This document shows positions 15,278 through 23,965 of a DNA stretch of 64,000 nucleotides, piece by piece; within the stretch, counting starts at the first letter, position 1; every line of letters begins with the position of its first letter. Where the stretch lies: positions 129,106 through 193,105 of the forward strand of contig NZ_SRLA01000005.1 of the NCBI RefSeq assembly GCF_004745825.1. Reading direction: 5' to 3'. Under the pieces are notes generated by a model, which was not told the origin of the DNA, searched no databases, and saw only the letters and a list, made by a program, of their open reading frames with translations. The position numbers and the translations under genes are program-made. The stretch is from Hymenobacter fodinae. GTDB taxonomy: Bacteria; Bacteroidota; Bacteroidia; Cytophagales; Hymenobacteraceae.

Positions 15278-16933
15278 ATGACAGAAAACTTTACCACAAA
15301 AGCATGCAAGGCTTATGGCCTAAGTCTATTACTAACCTGTTTTATTGGTCATTTTGACGCTATAGCACAAGCGCCAGAAGTACGATGGGAACGTACATTG
15401 GGTGGTGTGCAAATCGAGGAGCTGAATGCTATCCAATCAACAATTGATGGTGGCTTAATTGTAGGCGGAGCATCCCATTCCAGCATATCCGGTGACCGTA
15501 GCCAAGCTAACCAAGGTACCTCTTCCGACTTCTGGGTTGTTAAGCTAGCGGCCGATGGTGCAAAGCAGTGGGAACGTGCCTTTGGAGGCTCATTAGAAGA
15601 TGAGCTCTGGAGCGTACTACAAACAAACGATGGGGGGTACCTATTGGGCGGAACATCTTACTCCGGAAAATCTGGTGATAAAAGCCAACCTAATAAGGGC
15701 TATAGTGATTACTGGGTTATTAAAATTGATGCTCAAGGTAATAAGCAATGGGACCGTACTTACGGTGGAAATGGACACGATACATTCCGTAGTATGCAGT
15801 TAACCGCTGATGGAGGATTCGTTGTAGGTGGCTATTCAGCCTCGGGCGTGTCTGATGACAAGTCTGAGCCTTCCCTTGCTGATCCGTACTTTAGTTCTGA
15901 TCCTGACTATTGGGTCCTCAAGCTAGATGCGCAGGGAAATAAACAGTGGGACCGTACCTATGGCGGTAACCGAACAGAATGGCTGTCAGAAGTACTGCAG
16001 ACTACCGATGGCGGATATATTGTAGCCGGTCAGTCGCTATCAAACGAGTCAGGCAATAAGAGCCAGCAATTAAAAGGTACCCGTGACTTTTGGATTGTGA
16101 AGTTGGATGCGCAAGGACACAAGCAATGGGAGCAAGCATACGGAACAACTGGTTCAAACCCATTGCGGAGAGTTAGACAAACCACCGATGGCGGATATAT
16201 TCTATGCGGTGAGTCCACTTCTGGAGTGTCAATTGACAAGACCGAGCCCAGTAAAGGAGGCCAAGATATCTGGGTAGTCAAGGTGGATGCTAATGGGGTC
16301 AAACAGTGGGACCGTTCTGTTGGCGGAAGTGGAAGTGAGGTTGGCTATGCTTTAAGCCTGACTCTTGACGGAGGATACTTAATTGGAGGGCCGTCAACCT
16401 CAGGTATTTCTGGCGACAAAACAGAAGCAAACTTAGGCGCAGGCGATTACTGGGTAGTAAAACTAGATGCTCAAGGCCGTAAAGTATGGGACCGTACTGT
16501 GGGAGGTAGTGGCGAAGACCGGCTAAACAGCATTCAACAGCTGGCCGATGGAAGCATTGTATTAGGTGGTACTTCAACGTCTCCTATTTCCGGCAGTAAA
16601 TCACAGGCAAGTAAAGGCGCTAGTGATTTTTGGGTTGCAAAATTGGGTAGTAGCGTAACTGTTACTTCAACGCAAGCATCTGCTAGCAAAGGATTCATGG
16701 TATATCCAAACCCGGCAAGTAAATATGCTGTCATCAAGTTAGCTTCTGTAACTCCACAGGACGGACTGCGTGTGAAGTTGATAGATGCTACTGGCCGCTT
16801 AGTATGGCAACAAGTATTCAGTTCGGCCAAAGAAGTAGCAATTCCCTTACGTGGATGTAGAGCAGGTCTATACATGGTATCAGTAGACAGCCCAGGTGAG
16901 TACAGCCAACAGCAACGTTTGGTTGTCGAGTAA
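15278..16933 (+). CDS. Secreted repeat protein with T9SS C-terminal sorting domain
   Basis: A 551-aa protein. A signal peptide ends around FDAIAQ (residue about 31). Then come seven repeats of about 62 aa, each with the pattern W(D/E)R..GG, an acidic spot, TxDGG(Y/F)xxGGxS, SGDKS, and a closing DYWVxKxDAQG, suggesting a beta-propeller. The last 80 residues are a T9SS type A sorting domain (FMVYPNPAS... GLYMVSVDS... QRLVVE), which targets the protein for type IX secretion and surface attachment. The gene is visibly more AT-rich than its neighbours. Its partner or ligand is unknown. Confidence 0.88.
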   Translation: MTENFTTKACKAYGLSLLLTCFIGHFDAIAQAPEVRWERTLGGVQIEELNAIQSTIDGGLIVGGASHSSISGDRSQANQGTSSDFWVVKLAADGAKQWERAFGGSLEDELWSVLQTNDGGYLLGGTSYSGKSGDKSQPNKGYSDYWVIKIDAQGNKQWDRTYGGNGHDTFRSMQLTADGGFVVGGYSASGVSDDKSEPSLADPYFSSDPDYWVLKLDAQGNKQWDRTYGGNRTEWLSEVLQTTDGGYIVAGQSLSNESGNKSQQLKGTRDFWIVKLDAQGHKQWEQAYGTTGSNPLRRVRQTTDGGYILCGESTSGVSIDKTEPSKGGQDIWVVKVDANGVKQWDRSVGGSGSEVGYALSLTLDGGYLIGGPSTSGISGDKTEANLGAGDYWVVKLDAQGRKVWDRTVGGSGEDRLNSIQQLADGSIVLGGTSTSPISGSKSQASKGASDFWVAKLGSSVTVTSTQASASKGFMVYPNPASKYAVIKLASVTPQDGLRVKLIDATGRLVWQQVFSSAKEVAIPLRGCRAGLYMVSVDSPGEYSQQQRLVVE

Positions 16934-16954
16934 ATGCATACCGCATCTAGCCAT

Positions 16955-16990
16955 AAAAACAAGGCCGGCATTATAGCCGGCCTTGTTTTT
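16955..16990. terminator. Bidirectional terminator between T9SS cargo gene and accC
   Basis: AAAAACAAGGCCGGC and GCCGGCCTTGTTTTT form a perfect 15-bp stem with a six-base loop. It serves the converging genes on both sides. Confidence 0.85.
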
Positions 16991-17009
16991 TGTGAGGTAA
17001 TCTTTCGTC

Positions 17010-18518
17010 TTACCTTACGCCTATTCGGTTCCGCTTCCAGGCCGAGCTGGTAGAAGCCGGAGTTTCAGCAGTGGTGGCAGCAGCGGGTTTCTTATCCGTC
17101 AGGAGCATGGCCGTGAGCACGGCGGCGAGCTTGGCGGTGGTTTCATCCGGGGCGGCGGGTTGCAGGGCACCGGCAGGGAAATGGTCGCGGATAAAGTTGG
17201 TGTCGAAGTTGCCGCTTACGAAGGCGGGGTGCTGCAGCACGTAGCGACCGAAGCCCAAGGTGGTTTCGATGCCGGTAATCTGGTACTCGTCGATGGCCCG
17301 CAGCATCCGCTCGATGGCCTCCTGGCGGGTAGCCCCGAAGGTTACGAGCTTGGCAATCATGGGGTCGTAGTAGATCGGAATCTCCATGCCTTGCTCGAAG
17401 CCATCATCTACCCGCACGCCGGGGCCCTGGGGCCGCACGTAGGTGGTGAGGGTTCCGATGTCGGGCAGGAAGTTGTTCTGCGGATCTTCGGCGTACACGC
17501 GCAGCTCCAGGGCGTGGCCCTGAATCTGGAGGTCGTCCTGGGCGAAGGCGAGGGGCTGGCCCTGGGCTACTTTGATCTGCTCCTTCACCAGGTCTAGGCC
17601 AGTAATCTGCTCCGTGACGGGATGCTCAACCTGCAGGCGGGTATTCATCTCCAGGAAGTAGAAGTTACGCTGATCATCGAGCAGGAACTCCACGGTGCCG
17701 GCGCCGGTGTAGTTGCAGGCGCGGGCCACATCTACGGCGCAACGACCCATTTCGGCGCGCAGCTCGGGCGTGAGCACCGAGGAGGGGGCCTCTTCAATTA
17801 CTTTCTGGTGGCGGCGCTGAATGGAGCACTCCCGCTCAAATAGGTGCACAATGTTGCCGTGCTCATCACCTAATACTTGAATCTCGATGTGGCGCGGCCC
17901 CGTCACGAACTTCTCGATGAACACCGAACCGTCGCCGAAGGCTGAGGTGGCTTCGTTGATGGCCAGCTGCATCTGCTCCTCAAACTCCGCTTCGGAGTTG
18001 ACGATGCGCATACCCTTGCCGCCGCCTCCCGCGGATGCTTTTATCAGGATAGGAAAGCCCACAGAAGCCGCAATGCGCTTGGCCTCTTCTACGTCAGAAA
18101 TGGCTTCGGCTGTGCCGGGTACTAAGGGAATGTTGTAGGCCTGTACGGCCTGCTTGGCTGAGAGCTTGTCGCCCATGATTTCCATGGCCTCTGGGGAGGG
18201 GCCCACGAAGATCAGACCGGCCTCTTTCACCATGCGGGCAAACTCGGCGTTTTCGCTCAGGAAGCCGTAGCCGGGGTGAATGGCATCAACGCCCAGCTGG
18301 CGGCACACTTCCAAGATCTTGTCGCCGCGCAGGTAGCTGTCTTTAGAGGCGGGCGGGCCCACGCACACGGCCTCGTCGGCGTAGCGCACATGCAGGGCGT
18401 TGCGGTCGGCTTCGCTGTAGATGGCTACCGTTTTCAGGCCCATTTCGCGGGCCGAGCGGAGCACGCGCAGCGCAATTTCTCCGCGGTTGGCGACGAGCAG
18501 CTTGGTGATTTTCTTCAT
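17010..18518 (-). CDS. accC: Biotin carboxylase subunit of acyl-CoA carboxylase
   Basis: A 502-aa ATP-grasp enzyme. It opens with LLVANRGEIALRVLRSAREM, has the Gly-rich ATP loop ASAGGGGKGMRIV (about residue 160-172), FERECSIQRRHQKVIEEAPS, and the catalytic EMNTRLQVEHPVTE. It carboxylates biotin with bicarbonate and ATP. The roughly 50 residues after the usual end are Ala/Thr-rich and likely disordered. It could serve acetyl-CoA or propionyl-CoA carboxylase. No biotin carrier or carboxyltransferase gene is adjacent, so the complex is not settled. Confidence 0.9.
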   Translation of the reverse strand: MKKITKLLVANRGEIALRVLRSAREMGLKTVAIYSEADRNALHVRYADEAVCVGPPASKDSYLRGDKILEVCRQLGVDAIHPGYGFLSENAEFARMVKEAGLIFVGPSPEAMEIMGDKLSAKQAVQAYNIPLVPGTAEAISDVEEAKRIAASVGFPILIKASAGGGGKGMRIVNSEAEFEEQMQLAINEATSAFGDGSVFIEKFVTGPRHIEIQVLGDEHGNIVHLFERECSIQRRHQKVIEEAPSSVLTPELRAEMGRCAVDVARACNYTGAGTVEFLLDDQRNFYFLEMNTRLQVEHPVTEQITGLDLVKEQIKVAQGQPLAFAQDDLQIQGHALELRVYAEDPQNNFLPDIGTLTTYVRPQGPGVRVDDGFEQGMEIPIYYDPMIAKLVTFGATRQEAIERMLRAIDEYQITGIETTLGFGRYVLQHPAFVSGNFDTNFIRDHFPAGALQPAAPDETTAKLAAVLTAMLLTDKKPAAATTAETPASTSSAWKRNRIGVR

Positions 18519-18690
18519 ATTGTAAGGCAGAGGGTGGGAGAGAAGGCAAGGTGCGAACGAGTAGCGACTGGCCTAGGGCCAAAAGCTGCTCATTCGGGAG
18601 CTCAAAGAAACGCCATTCTGGTGGCTCCAAAAAACCGAAAACCGATTTCCCAGGCCCCTTTTGCCGGTTGGATGCCTGCCCGCCAGGGGC

Positions 18691-18698
18691 TACCTTTG
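18691..18698 (+). promoter_or_regulatory. -7 box upstream of the serine palmitoyltransferase gene
   Basis: TACCTTTG lies 86 bases before the GTG start, within the 265-bp divergent region shared with accC. A GGCCTAG motif is at 18570. Confidence 0.5.
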
Positions 18699-18783
18699 CG
18701 GATTGCCATAACTTTGTACATTCCTCGGGCGTTACTCCCACTACGTAACTACCCGCTTTCATTCACATTAAATCTGTTCCCTC

Positions 18784-20028
18784 GTGGATCTTTTCGAAAA
18801 GATTGCCGCGAACCGCGGCCCCCTGGGCAGCCATTCGCACTACGCTCACGGCTATTTCACGTTCCCCAAGCTTGAAGGTGAAATCAAGCCCCGCATGATT
18901 TTTCGCGGCAAAGAGGTACTCACCTGGAGCCTGAATAACTACCTAGGCCTGGCCAACCACCCCGAGGTGCGCAAGGCCGATGCTGATGGAGCCGCTGAGT
19001 ACGGTATGGCCCTGCCCATGGGCGCCCGCATGATGTCGGGCAACTCGAACTTACACGAGCAACTGGAGAATGAGCTGGCCGAGTTTGTGCAGAAGCCCGA
19101 CTGCATGCTGCTCAACTTCGGTTACCAAGGCGTGGTATCAATTATTGATGCCATGGTGGGCCGCCACGATGTGATTGTGTACGACGCCGAGTCGCACGCC
19201 TGCATCATTGATGGCGTGCGCCTGCACCAGGGTAAGCGCTTTGTGTATACCCACAACGACATGGCCAGCCTGGAGAAGCAGCTGGAGCGGGCTAAGCGCA
19301 TCATTGACGAAACCGGCGGCGGCATCCTCGTGATTACCGAGGGCGTGTTCGGGATGTCGGGCAACCAAGGCGACCTGCGCGGCGTGATTGCGCTGAAGGA
19401 GAAATACGAGTTCCGTTTGTTCGTTGACGACGCCCACGGCTTCGGCACAATGGGCACTACGGGCGCCGGAACGGGCGAAGAACAGGGAATACAAGACGGC
19501 ATTGACCTTTATTTTTCAACCTTCGCGAAGAGCATGGCCAGCATTGGTGCCTTCGTAGCAGGCCCTGAGAACGTAATTGAATATTTGCGCTACAACATGC
19601 GCAGCCAGATTTTCGCCAAAAGCCTGCCCATGCCGCTTGTAGTGGGTGCTTTGAAGCGTTTGGAGCTGCTGCGCACCCGTCCTGAACTGAAGGAAAACCT
19701 CTGGACCGTGGTGCGGGCGCTGCAGACTGGCCTACGCGAAAAAGGCTTTAACATCGGCACCACCACTTCGCCCGTAACGCCGGTGTTGCTGCAGGGTCAA
19801 ATCCCCGACGCAACCCAAATAACCTTCGATCTACGTGAGAATCACGGTATTTTCTGCTCTATCGTGGTATATCCGGTAGTGCCGAAGGGCGTGATTATGC
19901 TCCGTTTGATCCCCACAGCCGCCCACTCCCTCGACGACGTGGCCGTTACCATCAAAGCTTTCGAGGCCGTAGCGGAGAAGCTCGACAAGGGTCTCTATTC
20001 AAAAGCAGAAGTGCCCGCAGGCCTCTAG
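18784..20028 (+). CDS. Serine palmitoyltransferase-like PLP enzyme
   Basis: A 414-aa member of the alpha-oxoamine synthase family, starting with GTG. Visible features are the SLNNYLGLANHPEV entry, the MLLNFGYQGVVSIIDA loop, DDAHGFGTMG (PLP-stacking and aspartate contacts) and the PLP lysine in STFAKSMASIGAF (about residue 250). The family condenses an amino acid with an acyl-CoA. This sequence looks like the Bacteroidota serine palmitoyltransferases that start sphingolipid synthesis. KBL and BioF are relatives and cannot be ruled out by sequence alone. The stop TAG sits inside a CTAGGCC motif. A histone-like gene follows after a terminator. Confidence 0.82.
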   Translation: MDLFEKIAANRGPLGSHSHYAHGYFTFPKLEGEIKPRMIFRGKEVLTWSLNNYLGLANHPEVRKADADGAAEYGMALPMGARMMSGNSNLHEQLENELAEFVQKPDCMLLNFGYQGVVSIIDAMVGRHDVIVYDAESHACIIDGVRLHQGKRFVYTHNDMASLEKQLERAKRIIDETGGGILVITEGVFGMSGNQGDLRGVIALKEKYEFRLFVDDAHGFGTMGTTGAGTGEEQGIQDGIDLYFSTFAKSMASIGAFVAGPENVIEYLRYNMRSQIFAKSLPMPLVVGALKRLELLRTRPELKENLWTVVRALQTGLREKGFNIGTTTSPVTPVLLQGQIPDATQITFDLRENHGIFCSIVVYPVVPKGVIMLRLIPTAAHSLDDVAVTIKAFEAVAEKLDKGLYSKAEVPAGL

Positions 20029-20052
20029 GCCACTTTCTCACTTCGCTAAGTG

Positions 20053-20092
20053 CAAAAGCCAGATGCCCCCGGGTGTCTGGCTTTTATTTTTG
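20053..20092 (+). terminator. Terminator after the serine palmitoyltransferase gene
   Basis: AAAAGCCAGA and TCTGGCTTTT pair around a CCC/GGG-containing loop and are followed by ATTTTT. Confidence 0.75.
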
Positions 20093-20274
20093 GTACTTTT
20101 CGGAGTTGGAGTAACGTAATGATGGGGTTGTGCGTTGGAGGACTAAAGCAAAAAACCCTTATACAAGCTTGTGAGGGCGGTTTAGAAAAAAACTTGCGCA
20201 GTTGCTTGTATTTGAAATCCCAGTATATTAGGGCCGGTTAATCAATTTTTTCCACACCACACAACCCCTCCCAA

Positions 20275-20538
20275 ATGAGCAATTTTAGCCAACTGAAGGA
20301 CCTCGTAATGTCGCTGGAAGCTGACTTCGAAAAGTTCTACGACAAGAATAACTCGGCTGCTGGCACCCGCGTGCGCAAAGGCATGCAGGAACTGAAGAAC
20401 ATGGCGCAGACTATCCGCACGGAAGTTCAGAACGCCAAGAACAGCGCTGCTGGTGCTGGTGAGGCTAAAGCAGCTCCCGCTAAGAAAGCCGCTGCTCCTG
20501 CTGCTGCCAAGAAGGCTGCTCCTGCCAAGAAAAAGTAA
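20275..20538 (+). CDS. Histone H1-like nucleoid protein
   Basis: An 87-aa protein. The N-terminal 60 residues are helical (LKDLVMSLEADFEKFYDKNN and a Lys/Gln-rich second helix). The C-terminal 27 are an Ala/Lys/Pro tail of AAPAKKA-type repeats, as in Hc1/histone H1-like proteins of chlamydiae and Bacteroidota. It likely binds DNA non-specifically through the tail. Confidence 0.9.
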   Translation: MSNFSQLKDLVMSLEADFEKFYDKNNSAAGTRVRKGMQELKNMAQTIRTEVQNAKNSAAGAGEAKAAPAKKAAAPAAAKKAAPAKKK

Positions 20539-20586
20539 TTACGGCGCCGCGCGGGTTGCCTAGCCTCCCTGCTAGCTGTAAACACA

Positions 20587-20621
20587 AAAGCGGCCCTGCT
20601 GAGTATCAGCAGGGCCGCTTT
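20587..20621. terminator. Bidirectional terminator between the H1-like gene and tyrS
   Basis: AAAGCGGCCCTGCTGA and TCAGCAGGGCCGCTTT form a perfect 16-bp stem with a three-base loop between the two converging genes. Confidence 0.88.
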
Positions 20622-20641
20622 CATTTTAGTGCCGGTTACAG

Positions 20642-21937
20642 CTATACCAGCTTAATGAGGAAGTAGCTCTTGCCCTTTTGGGCCACCAGGTACTTATCGA
20701 GCAGGGCAGGCACAGCCGTGGCTGACTGGTCGAGGGCGACTTTCTGGCGGTTGATCTTCACGCCGTTGTTCTGCACCATTTTGCGGGCCTCGCCCTTGCT
20801 GGCGAAGATGGCGCCGTTAGTGGTCGTGCTCAGCAGCGTCAGGGCGTCGAGGTCGGCTAGCTCCGTGCGGTTCACTTCTACGTGCGGTACGCCGGCAAAC
20901 ACATCCAGCAGGGTAGCCTCGTCGAGCGTAGCTAGGTCGCCACCCCCGAACAGCACCTGAGACGCGGCCAGCGCCGTTTCGTAGGCCTCCTCCGAGTGCA
21001 CCCGAATGGTTACGTCCTTGGCCAGGGCCTTCTGCAGCACGCGTAAGTGGGGCGCCTGGGCGTGCTCGGCCTCCAGGGCTTCAATCTCCGCCTGGCCTAG
21101 CAGCGTGAATACGCGGATCAGGCGGGGAGCATCGGCGTCTTCAGCGCGCAGGAAGAACTGGTAGAACTGGTAGGGCGAGGTCATGGTGGGGTCAAGCCAC
21201 ACGGTGCCGGTTTCGCTCTTGCCGTACTTGGTGCCATCGGCCTTGGTGATGAGTTGGCCGGTAAGGGCGTAGGCTTTGCCCTCGCCACCGCTCATGCGGC
21301 GGATGAGCTCGGTGCCGGTGGTAATGTTGCCCCACTGGTCAGAAGCGCCCATTTGCAGGGTGGTACCCAGCTCTTTGTAGAGGTGGAAGAAGTCGTAGCC
21401 CTGCAGGAGCTGGTAGCTGAACTCAGTGTAGCTGATGCCCTCTGCGCCGGTTTCCTCGTTACCGCTGATGCGGCGCTTTACCGAGTCTTTGGCCATCATG
21501 TAGTTTACGGTGAGGTGCTTGCCTACCTCGCGCAGGAACTGCAGGAAGCCGAATTCCTTGAACCAGTCATAGTTGTTAACCACTTTGGCGCCCGTAGGCC
21601 CCTCCGAGAAGTCGAGGAATTTCTCTAGCTGAGCCCGAATGCCGGCCTGGTTACGGCGCAGGGCCTCTTCATCCAGCAGGTTGCGCTCGGCTGATTTGCC
21701 CGAGGGGTCACCAATCATGCCGGTGGCGCCGCCTACCAGCGCCAAAGGGCGGTGGCCGGCGCGCTGCAGGTGCACGAGCAGCATAATGGTGGCTAGGTTG
21801 CCGATGTGCAGGGACGGTGCCGTGGGGTCGAAGCCGATGTAGCCGATGATGGGGGCGTTTTGGCGTAAATGCTCATCAGTACCGGGCATCATGTCGTGAA
21901 ACATGCCCCGCCAGCGCAGTTCTTCTATTAAATCCAC
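20642..21937 (-). CDS. tyrS: Tyrosyl-tRNA synthetase
   Basis: A 431-aa class I synthetase. It has a HIGH-type motif LHIGN at residue 44 and a KMSKS-equivalent KYGKS near 238. An S4 RNA-binding domain fills the last 60 residues (GEARKMVQNNGVKINRQKVA). It charges tRNA-Tyr. The start is GTG at 21937, which directly follows a run of ACTCATTCAC-type repeats on the coding strand. The gene is divergent from holA. Confidence 0.96.
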   Translation of the reverse strand: MDLIEELRWRGMFHDMMPGTDEHLRQNAPIIGYIGFDPTAPSLHIGNLATIMLLVHLQRAGHRPLALVGGATGMIGDPSGKSAERNLLDEEALRRNQAGIRAQLEKFLDFSEGPTGAKVVNNYDWFKEFGFLQFLREVGKHLTVNYMMAKDSVKRRISGNEETGAEGISYTEFSYQLLQGYDFFHLYKELGTTLQMGASDQWGNITTGTELIRRMSGGEGKAYALTGQLITKADGTKYGKSETGTVWLDPTMTSPYQFYQFFLRAEDADAPRLIRVFTLLGQAEIEALEAEHAQAPHLRVLQKALAKDVTIRVHSEEAYETALAASQVLFGGGDLATLDEATLLDVFAGVPHVEVNRTELADLDALTLLSTTTNGAIFASKGEARKMVQNNGVKINRQKVALDQSATAVPALLDKYLVAQKGKSYFLIKLV

Positions 21938-21973
21938 TGAGTGAATGGGTGAGTGAGTAAATGAGTAAGGTGG
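21938..21973 (-). repeat. TCATTCAC-type repeat abutting the tyrS start
   Basis: On the minus strand the sequence reads CCCACCTTACTCATTTACTC, then CACTCACCCATTCACTCA, and the next base opens the GTG start of tyrS. It is a degenerate tandem of the ACTCATTC unit. It forms an imperfect inverted repeat with 22124-22157. Confidence 0.7.
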
Positions 21974-22051
21974 GACCAGCAGATTAAGCCGGGCCGCCGG
22001 GCTGCTCCGCCGTGACTACTAGAGAAACCGACTGGAGCCCATAACAACTCG

Positions 22052-22073
22052 GCAAAGGTAGCAGTACCTTTGC
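22052..22073. promoter_or_regulatory. Face-to-face -7 boxes for tyrS and holA
   Basis: GCAAAGGTA (22052-22060) and TACCTTTGC (22065-22073) are exact reverse complements separated by four bases. Each contains the TACCTTTG -7 box for the gene it faces away from, so the two promoters overlap. RNA polymerase could probably hold only one at a time. Confidence 0.65.
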
Positions 22074-22123
22074 TTTTCCAGAGTGAAAATCATCGGAAGA
22101 ATAGGCCTAGCGCCCCCAGCCTC

Positions 22124-22157
22124 CCACTTCACTCATTCACTTACTCACTCATTCACC
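22124..22157 (+). repeat. TCATTCAC-type repeat abutting the holA start
   Basis: CCACTTCACTCATTCACTTA followed by CTCACTCATTCACC ends two bases before the GTG start of holA. It is almost the same as the copy before the M23 gene at 11900-11936. Confidence 0.7.
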
Positions 22158-22159
22158 GC

Positions 22160-23236
22160 GTGACCCTCACCGCCGACGAGATTCTCAAGCAACTCCAGCA
22201 ACGGCAGTTTGCGCCCGTGTACTTTCTGCAAGGGGAGGAGCCGTACTATATTGATCTGGTAGCCGACCTACTAGAGAAAAACGTGCTGCAGGAGCACGAG
22301 AAGGGCTTCAACCAGGTGGTGCTCTACGGCAAGGACACTGACGTAACGGGCATCCTAGGTCAGGCCAAGCGCTTCCCGATGATGGCGGAGCGCTCGGTGG
22401 TGATTGTGAAAGAGGCCCAGGCCGTAGCCGATCTGGAGGCGGAGAAGTCGTGGCCATTTCTGGAGGCTTACCTGAAGAACCCGCTGCAGAGCACAGTGCT
22501 GGTGTTTTGCTACAAGCACAAGACGCTAGATGCCCGCAAAAAGCTCGGCAAGCTCCTCACCGGCGACAAGAACACTCCGGCCCCGGCCGGCACGGTGCTG
22601 CTCACCAGCAAGAAGCTCTACGACAACCAAGTGGCGCCCTGGCTCACGAACTACGTGCGCAGCAAAGGCCAGCAGATTACGCCCCAGGCCACTAACATGC
22701 TGGCCGAGTACATCGGCGCCGAGTTGGGCCGCCTGACCAATGAGGTGGACAAGATGCTCATCAACCTGCTGCCGGGCCAGGCCATTGATGAGGACCTAGT
22801 GCAGCGCATGGTGGGCATCAGCAAGGAGTACAACATCTTTGAGCTGCAGAGCGCCCTCATTCGCCGCGACGTGCTCAAGGCCAACCGCATTCTGCTCTAC
22901 TTCGAGGCCAACCCCAAGAACAACCCGCTCATCCCGAACCTGACGCTGCTGTTCAACTACTTCTCGCGGCTGCTGGCCCTGCACCAGATGCCTAACCCCA
23001 CCGAGGCCGACTGGAAGCGCATAGGCCTAGTGAGCACCTACGCCCGCCGCGACTACCAGAGCGGTCTGAAAGTATTCGACTTCCCGCGCACCCGCGACAT
23101 CGTGCACCTCATCCGCCGCGCCGACGCCCAAAGCAAAGGCATCGACAGCGGCTCCATGACCGACGGCGAGATTCTGCGGGAATTGGTGTGGCTGATTCTG
23201 CACCCCGTGCCCCTGCACGCGGTGGTGGGAATGTAG
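22160..23236 (+). CDS. holA: DNA polymerase III delta subunit
   Basis: A 358-aa AAA-like clamp-loader subunit. I start it at GTG 22160 (MTLTADEILKQLQQRQFAPV), because the open frame upstream to 22070 covers the promoter box and the repeat. The N-terminus has the family pattern YFLQGEEPYYIDLVADLLEK. The middle has YNIFELQSALIRRDVLKANR, and the C-terminal helical collar runs to residue 340. Delta opens the beta clamp during loading. The final Arg/Asp-rich helices are typical of Bacteroidota forms. Confidence 0.93.
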   Translation: MTLTADEILKQLQQRQFAPVYFLQGEEPYYIDLVADLLEKNVLQEHEKGFNQVVLYGKDTDVTGILGQAKRFPMMAERSVVIVKEAQAVADLEAEKSWPFLEAYLKNPLQSTVLVFCYKHKTLDARKKLGKLLTGDKNTPAPAGTVLLTSKKLYDNQVAPWLTNYVRSKGQQITPQATNMLAEYIGAELGRLTNEVDKMLINLLPGQAIDEDLVQRMVGISKEYNIFELQSALIRRDVLKANRILLYFEANPKNNPLIPNLTLLFNYFSRLLALHQMPNPTEADWKRIGLVSTYARRDYQSGLKVFDFPRTRDIVHLIRRADAQSKGIDSGSMTDGEILRELVWLILHPVPLHAVVGM

Positions 23237-23323
23237 CACGCCGTTACAAATTACACCACTCGTCCGTAAGCATTATACTTCATTTAGCTTCTGCTTGATG
23301 AAGTATTTCTACTGTCGACCAAT

Positions 23324-23512
23324 ATGAGTTGGAGTTCGCACATAAAGTGGTACTGGTTAGGGACTACCCTAGTAGGTATGATAGCCTTATGGATTGCATA
23401 TCCAAACGACCATAGCTTAGTTTCTGGTTTGCTGGGGCTTGGCTTTTATTCCTTTTTCCTGTACGCGGCAGTCTGGCTAATGCGGAGGATGTTCAAACCT
23501 CGTCGAAAATAA
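23324..23512 (+). CDS. 62-aa two-helix membrane protein
   Basis: A small protein with two transmembrane segments (about residues 9-25 and 32-53) and a basic C-terminus (RRMFKPRRK). I do not recognise a family. Its stop is directly followed by the ATG of the next gene, so the two are translated as a pair. Both are more AT-rich than the surrounding genes. Confidence 0.55.
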   Translation: MSWSSHIKWYWLGTTLVGMIALWIAYPNDHSLVSGLLGLGFYSFFLYAAVWLMRRMFKPRRK

Positions 23513-23851
23513 ATGTGTGAGAACTGCTTTCTAGGAGGTGTTTATCGTTTCCGCACGTGGCAGGACTTTGATGCTTTTAGAGAGGAGTTGCTGAGCAAGC
23601 CGCTTTGTCCGGTGCATAGGCCTAGCAGCGAAGCCGCATGCGAGCAGAGACAGTATTATCAATGTGAGAGCTGCCAGGAAGTGTGGGTACTATCAGAGCC
23701 GGAAAACTCCTGGCGTGGCTACTTCCTGCCCGAGGACGTTGCTGATGCCTATAGCCGCAAACTTGGTAAGCAGGATAAGTTCAAGCGGATAGGCTGCCTT
23801 ATTTTACTAGGCCTGTTTGTAGGGTTTATCTGCCTGAAATGGCTTGTGTAA
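23513..23851 (+). CDS. Zinc-ribbon-like protein with C-terminal membrane anchor
   Basis: A 112-aa protein. It has two Cys pairs, CENC near the start and CESC near residue 51, plus a single Cys-Pro at about 32. This spacing could bind one or two zinc ions. The last 20 residues are a transmembrane helix. The central part contains EPENSWRGYFLPEDVADAYS. No family recognised. It starts with no spacer after the 62-aa membrane protein and likely works with it. Confidence 0.55.
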   Translation: MCENCFLGGVYRFRTWQDFDAFREELLSKPLCPVHRPSSEAACEQRQYYQCESCQEVWVLSEPENSWRGYFLPEDVADAYSRKLGKQDKFKRIGCLILLGLFVGFICLKWLV

Positions 23852-23902
23852 GCATAGATAAGCAAGCGGAAGCTTGGGGCTGAGCCCCTGAAAAGAACCA
23901 AA

Positions 23903-23935
23903 GGAAAAAATTCCACGTTAAATGGAAAAATTTCC
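23903..23935. promoter_or_regulatory. Two near-palindromic operator-like sites before the TA pair
   Basis: GGAAAAAATTCC (23903-23914) and GGAAAAATTTCC (23924-23935) share the same GGAA..TTCC frame and are exactly 21 bases apart, two DNA turns. They end 31 bases before the antitoxin ATG. This layout suits binding of an antitoxin or toxin-antitoxin oligomer to its own promoter. Confidence 0.55.
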
Positions 23936-23965
23936 CTAAGTTCGATCTGTCAAACCACCACACCT

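Noticed and set aside
18784..20028. Call as glycine C-acetyltransferase (kbl) or bioF
   Set aside because: The family is shared, but the sequence looks closer to sphingolipid enzymes of Bacteroidota and no threonine or biotin gene is adjacent; left as serine palmitoyltransferase-like.
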